DNA of 64,000 nucleotides from Myxococcus dinghuensis. Its GTDB lineage: Bacteria; Myxococcota; Myxococcia; Myxococcales; Myxococcaceae. The stretch covers positions 124,001-188,000 of the forward strand of contig NZ_JAKCFB010000004.1 in the NCBI RefSeq assembly GCF_024198235.1, written 5' to 3'. Positions 1 to 7,823 of this stretch are shown here, in pieces (position 1 is the first letter of the stretch; every line of letters begins with the position of its first letter). Both the position numbers and the translations under genes were made by a program. The notes beneath the pieces were generated by a model. It did no database searches. It was given only the letters and a program-made list of their open reading frames with translations, and was not told the DNA's origin.

Positions 1-2
1 GC

Positions 3-2714
3 CCGCTCGACGAGCGCATCTCCGAGGCGCACCTGCTCAAGCGCGAGGGTGACTCGCTGGCCTCGCTGGCCGTCATCACGCTCGACAACCCCATGTGCCC
101 GGGCACCGGCCACCGCATCTGCAACGACTGCATGAAGGCCTGCATCTTCCAGAAGCAGGAGCCGGTGAACATCCCCCTGGCGGAGACCGCGGCCCTCACG
201 GACGTGCTGGACCTGCCCTGGGGCTTCGAAATCTACGGGCTGCTCACCCGCTGGAACCCGCTCAACATCCGCCGCCCCTACGCCCTGCCCTACGTGGGCC
301 GCAACGTGCTCGTCGTGGGCCTGGGCCCCGCCGGCTACACGCTGTCGCACTACCTGCTCAACGAGGGCTTCGGCGTCACCGGCATGGACGGGCTGAAGAT
401 CGAACCGTTCCCGGACGAGCTCGTGGGCAAGGGCGGGCACGCGCTGCGCCCCATCCGCGACTGGCGCGCGCTGACGCATGAGCTGGACGAGCGCGTGCTG
501 GAGGGCTTCGGTGGCGTCTCCGAGTACGGAATCACCGTGCGCTGGGACAAGAACTTCCTGACGCTCATCCACCTCACGCTGGCGCGCCGCGAGGGCTTCC
601 GCATCCACGGCGGCGTGCGCTTCGGAGGCACGCTCACCATCGACGACGCGTGGGCGCTGGGCTTCGACCACATCGCCATCGCCGCCGGCGCGGGCCGCCC
701 CACCATCATCGGGATGAAGAACAACCTCATCCGGGGCATCCGCAAGGCGAGCGACTTCCTCATGGCGCTGCAGCTTTCGGGCGCGTTCAAGCGCGACTCG
801 CTCGCCAACCTCCAGGTGCAGCTCCCCGCCATCGTCATCGGCGGTGGCCTCACCGGCATCGACACCGCCACGGAGCTGATGGCGTACTACCCGGTGCAGG
901 TGGAGAAGGCGCTGGAGCGCCACGAGACGCTGGCGGCAGCCCTGGGCGAGGAGGTCGTGCTCGCGCGGCTGGACGCCGAGGAGCGCGCCACCTACCAGAC
1001 CTTCCTGGAGCACGGCCGCGCGGTGCGCGCCGAGCGCGAGAAGGCCCGCGCCGAGGGTCGCACGCCCGACTTCATCAAGCTGGTGCGCGCCTGGGGCGGC
1101 GTCAGCCTCGTGTACCGCCGCAGCCTCACCGAGTCCCCCGCCTACCGCCTCAACCACGAGGAGGTCACCAAGGCGCTGGAGGAAGGCATCCGCTTCATCG
1201 AGCGCATGAGTCCGGTGGAGGCGCTGCCGGACACCACGGGCGCCGTGCGCGCCCTGCGCTTCGAGCGCATGGTGACGGTGGACGGCAAGCTCAAGGGCAG
1301 CGGCCAGTTCTTCGAGCTGCCCGCGCGCACCGTGTGCGTGGCCGCCGGCACGTCCCCCAACGTCACCTACGAGCGCGAGTACCCGGGCACCTTCCAGCTC
1401 GACGAGGGCGGTGACTACTTCCAGGGCCACGCGCTGGTGGACGGCGCGGACGGCTTCGCCCTCCAGAAGGTGGAGGCGAGCGAGGACCTGGACGCGAAGG
1501 TGGGCTTCTTCACCTCCTACGCCAAGGACGGGCACTTCATCTCCTTCTACGGCGACAACCACCCCACGTACGCGGGCAACGTGGTGAAGGCCATGGCCAG
1601 CGCCAAGGATGGGTACGTGGAGGTGGCGCGCCTGTACGCGAAGGAGGTGGCCGCGCTCGACTTCGACGACGAGCTGGCCCAGGCCCGGCGCGACGAGGCG
1701 CGCGCGGCGCACTTCACGAAGCTGGACGAGGCCTTCAACGCCACGGTGGTGGCGGTCAACCGCCTGACGCCCACCATCGTCGAGGTCGTCGTGAAGGCGC
1801 CCTTCGCGGCGAGCCACTTCCAGCCCGGCCAGTTCTACCGGCTGCAGAACTTCGAGCGGAACGCCACCGTCGTCGACGGCATGCGCCTCACCATGGAGGG
1901 CCTGGCCCTCACCGGCGCGTGGGTGGACAAGGAGCAGGGGCTGATGGGCACCATCGTCCTGGAGATGGGCTCCTCGTCACGCCTGTGCTCGGCGCTCAAG
2001 CCCGGCGAGCCCGTCGTCCTCATGGGCCCCACGGGCGCGCCCACGGAGATCGGCCACAACGAGACGGTGGTGCTCGTGGGCGGAGGCCTGGGCAACGCGG
2101 TGCTCTTCTCCATCGCCCGCTCGCTCAAGGCCGCCGGCTGCCGCGTCGTCTACTTCGCGGGCTACCGCCTGAAGTCGGACTCCTTCAAGCAGGACGAAAT
2201 CGAGGCGGGTACGGACCAGATCGTCTGGTCGGTGGACTCCGGGGACACCATCGCCGCGCGCCGCCCGCAGGACTCCTCCTTCCGGGGCAACGTGGTGCAG
2301 GCCATGCTGGCCTACGCCGAGGGCAAGCTGGGCGTGGCGCCCGTCATCTCCCTCTCGGAGGTGGACCGCATCATCGCCATCGGCTCGGACCGGATGATGC
2401 GGGCGGTGGCCGAGGCGCGCCACGGCGTGCTCCAGCCGTTCCTGAAGCCGGACCACGAGGCCATCGGCTCCATCAACTCGCCCATGCAGTGCATGATGAA
2501 GGAGATCTGCGCCCAGTGCCTCCAGCGGCACGTGGACCCGAAGACGGGCAAGGAGACGTGGGTCTTCTCCTGCTACAACCAGGACCAGCGGCTGGACCAG
2601 GTGGACTTCGTCAACCTGAACCAGCGCCTGCGCGGCAACACGGTGATGGAGAAGGTCGCCGACCTGTACCTCGCGCAACTGCTCAAGAAGGCCCCCCACC
2701 TCAAGCGCGTCTGA
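3..2714 (+). CDS. FAD/NAD(P) oxidoreductase with PyrK-like C-terminus (5' partial)
   Basis: The reading frame is open from base 3, so the true start lies outside the window. Numbering from the ATG at 93, an N-terminal cysteine set (C2, C10, C13, C17) resembles the Fe-S ligands at the start of GltD-type glutamate synthase small subunits. A first dinucleotide fold (GLGPAG, about residue 76) and a second (GGGLTG, about residue 251) follow, as in flavin disulfide-type oxidoreductases. The last third resembles the dihydroorotate dehydrogenase electron-transfer subunit PyrK or ferredoxin reductases: a flavin-binding barrel, then GGGLGNA, then a C-terminal cysteine group (CMMKEICAQC and a later C) suited to a [2Fe-2S] cluster. 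It probably moves electrons between NAD(P)H and a partner; the substrate is unknown. It converges on the next gene across a strong hairpin. Confidence 0.8.
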   Translation, partial: PLDERISEAHLLKREGDSLASLAVITLDNPMCPGTGHRICNDCMKACIFQKQEPVNIPLAETAALTDVLDLPWGFEIYGLLTRWNPLNIRRPYALPYVGRNVLVVGLGPAGYTLSHYLLNEGFGVTGMDGLKIEPFPDELVGKGGHALRPIRDWRALTHELDERVLEGFGGVSEYGITVRWDKNFLTLIHLTLARREGFRIHGGVRFGGTLTIDDAWALGFDHIAIAAGAGRPTIIGMKNNLIRGIRKASDFLMALQLSGAFKRDSLANLQVQLPAIVIGGGLTGIDTATELMAYYPVQVEKALERHETLAAALGEEVVLARLDAEERATYQTFLEHGRAVRAEREKARAEGRTPDFIKLVRAWGGVSLVYRRSLTESPAYRLNHEEVTKALEEGIRFIERMSPVEALPDTTGAVRALRFERMVTVDGKLKGSGQFFELPARTVCVAAGTSPNVTYEREYPGTFQLDEGGDYFQGHALVDGADGFALQKVEASEDLDAKVGFFTSYAKDGHFISFYGDNHPTYAGNVVKAMASAKDGYVEVARLYAKEVAALDFDDELAQARRDEARAAHFTKLDEAFNATVVAVNRLTPTIVEVVVKAPFAASHFQPGQFYRLQNFERNATVVDGMRLTMEGLALTGAWVDKEQGLMGTIVLEMGSSSRLCSALKPGEPVVLMGPTGAPTEIGHNETVVLVGGGLGNAVLFSIARSLKAAGCRVVYFAGYRLKSDSFKQDEIEAGTDQIVWSVDSGDTIAARRPQDSSFRGNVVQAMLAYAEGKLGVAPVISLSEVDRIIAIGSDRMMRAVAEARHGVLQPFLKPDHEAIGSINSPMQCMMKEICAQCLQRHVDPKTGKETWVFSCYNQDQRLDQVDFVNLNQRLRGNTVMEKVADLYLAQLLKKAPHLKRV

Positions 2715-2730
2715 GGGGAGCACCTTCCGA

Positions 2731-2766
2731 GCGCGTCTTCACCGCCGCGTGCCGGTGAAGACGCGC
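2731..2766. terminator. Bidirectional hairpin between convergent genes
   Basis: A perfect 14-bp inverted repeat (2731-2744 with 2753-2766) and an 8-base loop sit between the converging oxidoreductase and lipoprotein genes. The hairpin covers the last codons and the stop of the lipoprotein gene. There is no T-run, which is common for terminators in such GC-rich DNA. Confidence 0.75.
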
Positions 2767-3410
2767 AGCATCTCCTGGTAGTTCTTCACCAGGTCGTCCT
2801 CTCGCGTGAGGACCACGTCCACGTTGGCGTCGCCGTACTGGCGCCGCACGTCCGTCAGCTTCTGGAAGGCCTCCACCTGCTGCCGCATGGACGCCACCTG
2901 GGTGGCCAGCTCCGCGCGCTGCCCCTCCGGCAGCTTCGCCTGGAGCGCCTCCAGCTTCGCCAGCTCCTCCTCGTACTGGAGCGTGCGCCCCAGCTGCCGC
3001 TGGCCGATGACCGCCGTCACCACCTCCGCCAGGCCGTTGACGTCCGCCACGCTCAGCTTCGCCTGCGCGCGCGCCTCCGCCTCCGCCTTGGCCTTCGCCT
3101 CCACCACCTTCAAGCCCTCGCGCGCGGCCGCCATCGCCTCCGGCGTGCCCGCGTCCACCAGCGCCCCCAACCCCTGCAGCCCCTTCACCTGCTGGCCGTA
3201 CACGTCCAGCATCCGCTGCTGGTAGGTGACGTACGCCTCCAGCTTCTCCCGCGTCACCACGTAGGCGCCGGGCTCGGCCTCCTCCTCGGGGAGCGGGCTG
3301 GCGGCGGGGGCCGGGGCTTCCGCCCTGGGTGCCTGCACACCCGTGTCCTCGCCCTTCTTACAGCCCGAGAAGGCCATCCATCCGGCCAGCAACCACGGCA
3401 CCTTGCGCAT
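2739..3410 (-). CDS. Predicted lipoprotein, coiled-coil rich, unknown function
   Basis: This 223-residue protein begins with a short positive and hydrophobic segment ending in a lipobox-like FSG-C17, so it is probably an outer- or inner-membrane lipoprotein. A Pro/Ala/Glu-rich linker (about residues 24-45) follows. The rest is almost wholly helical, with heptad-like Ala/Glu/Lys/Gln stretches suggesting a periplasmic coiled coil. I do not recognise a family. The frame is open upstream as far as 4046, but that part is antisense to sixA. The ATG at 3410 is preceded by GGGAGAAGAG and begins a normal signal peptide, so it is the better start. Confidence 0.75.
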   Translation of the reverse strand: MRKVPWLLAGWMAFSGCKKGEDTGVQAPRAEAPAPAASPLPEEEAEPGAYVVTREKLEAYVTYQQRMLDVYGQQVKGLQGLGALVDAGTPEAMAAAREGLKVVEAKAKAEAEARAQAKLSVADVNGLAEVVTAVIGQRQLGRTLQYEEELAKLEALQAKLPEGQRAELATQVASMRQQVEAFQKLTDVRRQYGDANVDVVLTREDDLVKNYQEMLRVFTGTRR

Positions 3411-3603
3411 CCGCTCTTCTCCCGAGAGACGGACCGTCAGTCCCCGCGTATATGCTGCGCGAGCTTTCATGGCGGAGAGGGCGGCCCCCTTCTGTCTGTC
3501 ACGTCGGGGTTGTTCCGGCCACTGAACAATCGCCGCATTACCTTTGACCAACCCGGCCACGGTCGTGTACGAACCGCGGTCTTGTCGCACCGGTGGAGGG
3601 ACT

Positions 3604-4098
3604 TTGAGGATTTTCCTGGTTAGGCACGGCGATGCGGACGCAGAGATCCCCGAGGGTCTCGGCGACGAGGCTCGCGCGCTCACGGCGAAGGCTCGGGCAA
3701 ATACGGCGGCCCACTTCGCCTCACTCTCCGAGCGCATGGGTCCCATCGGCCTCATCCTGACCAGCCCGCTGGTTCGCACGGTCCAGACGGCGCAGATCCT
3801 CTCCTTCGTCACGAAGCACGAGGGTCTGCTGCGCGCCAACCGCTGCCTCCTGCCGGACATGCCGGTGGGCGCGGTGGAGCCGGTCATCGCCGAGCACTCG
3901 GACGAGAACCTGGTCCTCGTGGGCCACCAGCCGTCCATGGGCGCGCTGGCGGCGCACCTGCTGGGGATGCAGTCGTTCCCCAAGCCGGTCAACCCGGGCA
4001 CCGTCATCGCCCTGGAGCGCCCCGAGAGCGACAGCACGCACCTCAAGTTCCTGTTCTACGCGGCCCCCGGCCAGCAGGTGCTTGACGTCATCCAGTGA
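3604..4098 (+). CDS. sixA: Phosphohistidine phosphatase SixA family
   Basis: This 164-residue protein of the histidine-phosphatase superfamily opens at once with the catalytic RHG motif (R7-H8-G9). It has the family's TSPLVRTVQTA segment and a later VGHQPSM, which supplies the second catalytic histidine. SixA removes phosphate from phosphohistidine on Hpt domains or, in E. coli, on the nitrogen phosphotransferase protein NPr. The chosen start is TTG at 3604, just after GGAGGG, because the core begins immediately after it; a TTG at 3544 would add 20 residues. Thirteen bases separate it from the frataxin-like gene, so the two are probably cotranscribed. Confidence 0.85.
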   Translation: MRIFLVRHGDADAEIPEGLGDEARALTAKARANTAAHFASLSERMGPIGLILTSPLVRTVQTAQILSFVTKHEGLLRANRCLLPDMPVGAVEPVIAEHSDENLVLVGHQPSMGALAAHLLGMQSFPKPVNPGTVIALERPESDSTHLKFLFYAAPGQQVLDVIQ

Positions 4099-4111
4099 GG
4101 CCCGCGCGGCC

Positions 4112-4444
4112 ATGATGGACGAAGCCCGCTACAACCAGCTCGTCGCGAGCGTCTTCAAGAGGCTGCTCGCGGCGGCGGATTCCATCGACCCCGACATCCT
4201 GGAGGCGGAGAGCACGGGTGACATGCTCACCCTCACCGCCCGCTCCCGGGAGAAGTGCATCGTCAACACCCAGCGCGCCGTGAGGCAGGTGTGGGTGGCG
4301 GGCAAGGGTCAGGGCATCCACTTCGACTACGACACGGCCACCGGCACCTGGAAGGACGACAAGGGCCGGGGCCTGGAGCTGTTCGCGTTCGTGTCCGAGG
4401 TGGTCCGCGACATCAGCGACGCGGACTTCGTCTACCCGTCCTGA
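4112..4444 (+). CDS. cyaY: Frataxin homologue CyaY
   Basis: This 110-residue protein matches the frataxin/CyaY family in length and plan. An acidic N-terminal helix (YNQLVASVFKRLL and DSIDPDILEAE) is followed by a beta sheet with the hallmark INTQ-like VNTQRAVRQVW, then a strand with HFDYD, a tryptophan and a C-terminal helix. Frataxins bind iron and tune Fe-S cluster assembly with the cysteine desulfurase and scaffold. ATG codons at 4112 and 4115 are both possible. The 3' end overlaps the converging receiver-GGDEF gene by 13 bases. Confidence 0.87.
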   Translation: MMDEARYNQLVASVFKRLLAAADSIDPDILEAESTGDMLTLTARSREKCIVNTQRAVRQVWVAGKGQGIHFDYDTATGTWKDDKGRGLELFAFVSEVVRDISDADFVYPS

Positions 4445-5451
4445 GGTTTGGCGCTGGTCGCGGCCTCCGCGACCATCTCCACCCAGTCCCCACCCGCGGC
4501 CTGCGCCCGTCGCAGGGCGTCGCCGGCGTCCTTCAACAGGCCGCCGAAGCTGACCTGGTTGTGGGAGGCGCCCGGGGCCACCTTGCCGGCGGGAGGCTCG
4601 GACACCGCCACGCCCACGGAGGCACTCCCCTCCGGGAGCACCTTCACGGCCTTGAGCTTCTCGCGCAGGCGCTCGGCCACCACGCGCGCGCCGGAGCGCG
4701 GCGTGTGCGGCAGGAAGACGACGAAGCGGCTGTCCACGAAGGGCACCGCCACGTCGATGTCGCGGATGCCCGAGTGGAGCAGGCGCAGCACCTCCGCGAG
4801 CGCCACCGTGCGCGAGGCCGGGGACAGGCCCGCCGCGCGCTCGGAGAACTTGTCCAGCTCCACCATCAGCACGGCGATGGGGTAGCGGTAGCGCCGGCTG
4901 CGCTTCACCTCCATCACCATCAGCCGCTTGAGGAACTCGAAGTCCGAGGACAGGGCCGACGACGCCGGCGACGCCGCGCCGATGGCCGGCATCTCCCGCG
5001 TCACCCGCCGCCCCTCGAGCTCCAGCGGTGGAGGAGGCGGCACCACGCGCACGGGGGCCGTGGCGCTGGGGGCGCTGGCGCCTCGACGGGCCTCGTCCCG
5101 CTGCAGCAGGAGCGAGACACACGTCAGCACGGTGGCGCGCTTGAGGGGCCCCACCAGGCTGCCGTCCGCCCCGGCCTGGGAGGCGCGGGTGTCGGCCTGC
5201 TCCTCGTCCGGCGAATACATCAGCAGGACGGGCACGGAGGCGTTCTGCGCTCGCAGGGCGCGGCACAGCGACTCCCCATCCACTGCCCCCGTTCCGGCCG
5301 CCAGGACCACGGCGGGCGGACGCTCCCGGGCGGCTTTCAGGGCCTCTTCGGCGCTGGCCACCCAGCTCACCTCGTGCCCGGCTCCCTCCAGGAACCGGCG
5401 CAGCGAGCCCGCCACCGCGGCGACGGGCTCGACCAGGAGCAGGAAGGCCAT
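4432..5451 (-). CDS. Degenerate receiver-GGDEF protein
   Basis: This 339-residue protein has an N-terminal receiver-like fold (1-118), a Pro-rich linker (130-165) and a GGDEF-like domain (168-330). Both domains have lost catalytic residues. The expected phospho-acceptor aspartate is A51 in VVLAAG. Where active cyclases have GGDEF there is FVDSRF (about 238-243), although the following FLPHTPRSGARVVAERLR is typical. It is therefore unlikely to make c-di-GMP and may instead bind a nucleotide or a protein partner. Its ATG overlaps the frr stop by one base (TGATG), so it is translationally coupled to the ribosomal-protein operon. Confidence 0.85.
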   Translation of the reverse strand: MAFLLLVEPVAAVAGSLRRFLEGAGHEVSWVASAEEALKAARERPPAVVLAAGTGAVDGESLCRALRAQNASVPVLLMYSPDEEQADTRASQAGADGSLVGPLKRATVLTCVSLLLQRDEARRGASAPSATAPVRVVPPPPPLELEGRRVTREMPAIGAASPASSALSSDFEFLKRLMVMEVKRSRRYRYPIAVLMVELDKFSERAAGLSPASRTVALAEVLRLLHSGIRDIDVAVPFVDSRFVVFLPHTPRSGARVVAERLREKLKAVKVLPEGSASVGVAVSEPPAGKVAPGASHNQVSFGGLLKDAGDALRRAQAAGGDWVEMVAEAATSAKPQDG

Positions 5452-6008
5452 CAGACCTCCATGACCTCCTTCTCCTTCTTCTGGACGATCTGATCCACCT
5501 GGGCCACGCCGGCGTCGGTCTCCTTCTGGACCTTCTCGGAGATGCGCTTCTGGTCGTCCTCGGTGATCTTCTTGTCCTTCAACTGCGCCTTGATGACCTC
5601 GTTGGCGTCACGGCGGATGTTGCGGATGGCGACCTTGTGGTCCTCGCCCTTGGTCTTCACCTGCTTGGCGATGTCCTTGCGGCGCTCCTCGGTGAGCGGC
5701 GGGAACGGCAGGCGGATCATCTCGCCGTCGTTCATCGGGTTGATGCCGAGGTTCGCCTCGCGCAGCGCCTTCTCGATCTCCTTCAGGACGCTCTTCTCCC
5801 ACGGCTTGATGATGATGAGCCGGGGCTCCGGGGCGCTGACGCTGGCCACGCCGGACAGGGGCGTGGGGGTGCCGTAGTAGTCGACGCGGATGTTGTCGAG
5901 GATGGCGGTGCTGGCGCGGCCGGTGCGCACCTTGCCCAGCTCCCGCTTGAGGTCCTCGAGCGTCTTGTCGATGCGGCCCTTCAAATCAGCGACGATGTCT
6001 CCGCTCAT
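5451..6008 (-). CDS. frr: Ribosome recycling factor
   Basis: This 185-residue protein is the normal length for the family. Its hallmark segments are KVRTGRAS near the N-terminus, YYGTPTPLSGVAS, the INPMNDGEMIRLPFPPLTEERR core, and a long C-terminal helix ending in EKEKEVMEV. With EF-G it splits post-termination ribosomes into subunits. The start ATG follows AAGGAGAG. It lies downstream of pyrH in the conserved rpsB-tsf-pyrH-frr order. Confidence 0.98.
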   Translation of the reverse strand: MSGDIVADLKGRIDKTLEDLKRELGKVRTGRASTAILDNIRVDYYGTPTPLSGVASVSAPEPRLIIIKPWEKSVLKEIEKALREANLGINPMNDGEMIRLPFPPLTEERRKDIAKQVKTKGEDHKVAIRNIRRDANEVIKAQLKDKKITEDDQKRISEKVQKETDAGVAQVDQIVQKKEKEVMEV

Positions 6009-6056
6009 GTGTGAGCTCTCCTTGGAAGACGAGGGGGGTGAAGGGAGGCGCGAGCG

Positions 6057-6809
6057 TCAGGCCCAGGCCGTCTCGTTGCCACCCACGACGGTACCAATCT
6101 CCCCACCACCGAGCACCGCGCGGCGGATGTTCCCCGGCACGGTCAGGTCGAACACGATGATGGGCAGCTTGTTGTCCATGCACAACGAGATGGCCGTGGA
6201 GTCCATCACGTTGAGGTTCTGCTTCAACACGTCCATGTACGTCAGCGAGCGGTAGCGACGCGCGGTGGGGTCCTTCTTCGGGTCCGCGTTGTAGATGCCG
6301 TCCACCTTGGTCGCCTTGAGGATGACCTCGGCGTTGATCTCCATCGCGCGCAGCGAGGCGGCCGTGTCCGTGGTGAAGTACGGGTTGCCGGTGCCCGCGG
6401 CGAAGATGACCACGCGCCCCTTCTCCAGGTGGCGCACCGCGCGCCGGCGGATGTAGGGCTCGGCGATCTGCTCCATCTTGATGGCGGACAGCACCCGCGT
6501 GTGCAGGCCCTTCTTCTCCAGCGCGTCCTGCATGGCCATGGAGTTGATGCACGTGGCCAGCATGCCCATGTAGTCCGCGCTCGCGCGGTCCATGCCCTCC
6601 GTGGCCCCGGCGATGCCGCGGAAGATGTTGCCCCCGCCGATGACGAGCGCCACCTCCACGCCCGCCTTCGCCAGTTCGATGACCTCGTCGGCGATGGCAC
6701 TCAGCGTGGGTGGGTGGATGCCATACTTCCCTTCACCCATCAGGGCCTCGCCCGAGAGCTTGAGAAGGATGCGCTTGTAGCGGAGCGGTTGGATGGTGTC
6801 GGAGGACAT
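6057..6809 (-). CDS. pyrH: UMP kinase
   Basis: This 250-residue amino-acid-kinase-fold protein phosphorylates UMP to UDP with ATP in pyrimidine nucleotide synthesis. It carries [10 protein letters not shown] at the N-terminus, the glycine-rich [10 protein letters not shown], and the [15 protein letters not shown] segment characteristic of bacterial PyrH. The start is an ATG after GGAGGCGC. It precedes frr by 48 bases and follows tsf after a structured 202-base gap. Confidence 0.98.
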   Translation of the reverse strand: MSSDTIQPLRYKRILLKLSGEALMGEGKYGIHPPTLSAIADEVIELAKAGVEVALVIGGGNIFRGIAGATEGMDRASADYMGMLATCINSMAMQDALEKKGLHTRVLSAIKMEQIAEPYIRRRAVRHLEKGRVVIFAAGTGNPYFTTDTAASLRAMEINAEVILKATKVDGIYNADPKKDPTARRYRSLTYMDVLKQNLNVMDSTAISLCMDNKLPIIVFDLTVPGNIRRAVLGGGEIGTVVGGNETAWA

Positions 6810-6921
6810 GCGCCTCCGCTTCTATCCCCCGTCCCGCGCAACATCAACGCCCGAGTCTCCTCCAGGGCCGCGCACCGTTTGCTGCAGGTCGCCAGAGGCC
6901 GTGGGAGCCCCTCCAAAAGGC

Positions 6922-6970
6922 GAGGGCCGCGTCACCCGCCCCCTCTTCGGGAGCAAGGCGCGCGGCCCTC
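6922..6970 (-). terminator. Hairpin upstream of pyrH
   Basis: A perfect 10-bp inverted repeat (6922-6931 with 6961-6970) encloses 29 bases in the tsf-pyrH gap. With the smaller hairpin beside tsf it may act as an attenuator or an RNA-processing site that lowers pyrH-frr relative to tsf. There is no T-tract. Confidence 0.5.
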
Positions 6971-6984
6971 CAGGTGCGTCACGG

Positions 6985-7003
6985 GGCCCCTAAAGAAGGG
7001 GCC
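6985..7003 (-). terminator. Hairpin just after tsf
   Basis: GGCCCCT and AGGGGCC form a 7-bp stem with an AAAGA loop, 8 bases past the tsf stop. It lacks a T-run, so partial termination or 3'-end protection is more likely than complete termination. Confidence 0.5.
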
Positions 7004-7011
7004 GGGGTGAC

Positions 7012-7665
7012 TCAGGCCTGGCCCAGCGTCTTGGCCACTTCGGCGGCGAGGTCGTCCTTCTTCTTCTCGATGCCCTCACCCACCTCGAAGCGGACGAAGC
7101 GGCGCACGGTGACCTTCTCGCCGATCTTCGCGGCGCGCTCGGTGATCATGTCGCCGACCTTCTTCTTGTCGTCCTTCACCCAGAGCTGGTCCACGAGGCA
7201 GACGCCCTCGTAGTACTTCTCCATCTTGCCCACGAGGATCTTCTCCAGCATCGCCTCGGGCTTGCCCTGCTGCTTGAGCAGCTCGCGCTGGATGTCCTTC
7301 TCCTTGTCCAGGTTGTCGGAGGGGACCTCCTCGCGGCGGACGAACTTGGGGTTGGCGGCGGCGATCTGCATCGCCACGTCCTTCACCAGGTCCTGGAAGT
7401 CAGGGTTGCGCGCGACGAAGTCCGTCTCGCAGTTGACCTCCACCAGCACGCCGATACGGCCGCCGTGGACGTAGGTGCCGACCAGACCCTCGGCGGCGAC
7501 GCGGCCCTCCTTGCCAGCGGCGCGGGAGATGCCCTTCTTGCGCAGCCACTCCTCGGCCTTGGCGAAGTCGCCGTTCGACTCGGCCAGCGCCTTCTTGCAA
7601 TCCATCATGCCCGCGCCGGTCCGCTCGCGCAGGTCCTTCACCATCTGGGCGGTGATTTCGGCCAT
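7012..7665 (-). CDS. tsf: Elongation factor Ts
   Basis: This 217-residue protein opens with the family's N-terminal module (VKDLRERTGAGMMDCKKAL), followed by the core with NCETDFVAR, which contacts EF-Tu. It recharges EF-Tu by exchanging GDP for GTP. It is shorter than the E. coli protein (about 280 residues) and is close to the compact form seen in Thermus-type EF-Ts. The ATG at 7665 is chosen over an in-frame ATG five codons upstream because MAEIT is the usual N-terminus and GGAGA precedes it. Confidence 0.97.
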   Translation of the reverse strand: MAEITAQMVKDLRERTGAGMMDCKKALAESNGDFAKAEEWLRKKGISRAAGKEGRVAAEGLVGTYVHGGRIGVLVEVNCETDFVARNPDFQDLVKDVAMQIAAANPKFVRREEVPSDNLDKEKDIQRELLKQQGKPEAMLEKILVGKMEKYYEGVCLVDQLWVKDDKKKVGDMITERAAKIGEKVTVRRFVRFEVGEGIEKKKDDLAAEVAKTLGQA

Positions 7666-7758
7666 GTTCGTCTCCAGCATCCGCCGTCATCGAGGGCGCC
7701 AGGCGCCGGGCGGAGCGTTTGGGTTTCGGGGGGAAACTTCGGGACAGCAGAAACAAGG

Positions 7759-7798
7759 ACGGCCGGGTGACAGGCGTTCTGATGCGCCACCCGGCCGT
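7759..7798 (-). terminator. Hairpin between rpsB and tsf
   Basis: A perfect 11-bp stem (7759-7769 with 7788-7798) has a further GGCG/CGCC pairing inside its loop. On the minus strand the bases after it are moderately T-rich. It lies 25 bases past the rpsB stop and probably acts as a partial terminator or processing hairpin that separates S2 from EF-Ts expression. Confidence 0.6.
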
Positions 7799-7823
7799 TC
7801 GAGGACTGGGAACCGCGGGACGG

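Noticed and set aside
4432..5451. Diguanylate cyclase activity for the frr-linked protein
   Set aside because: FVDSRF replaces GGDEF and the receiver Asp is Ala, so activity is not supported.
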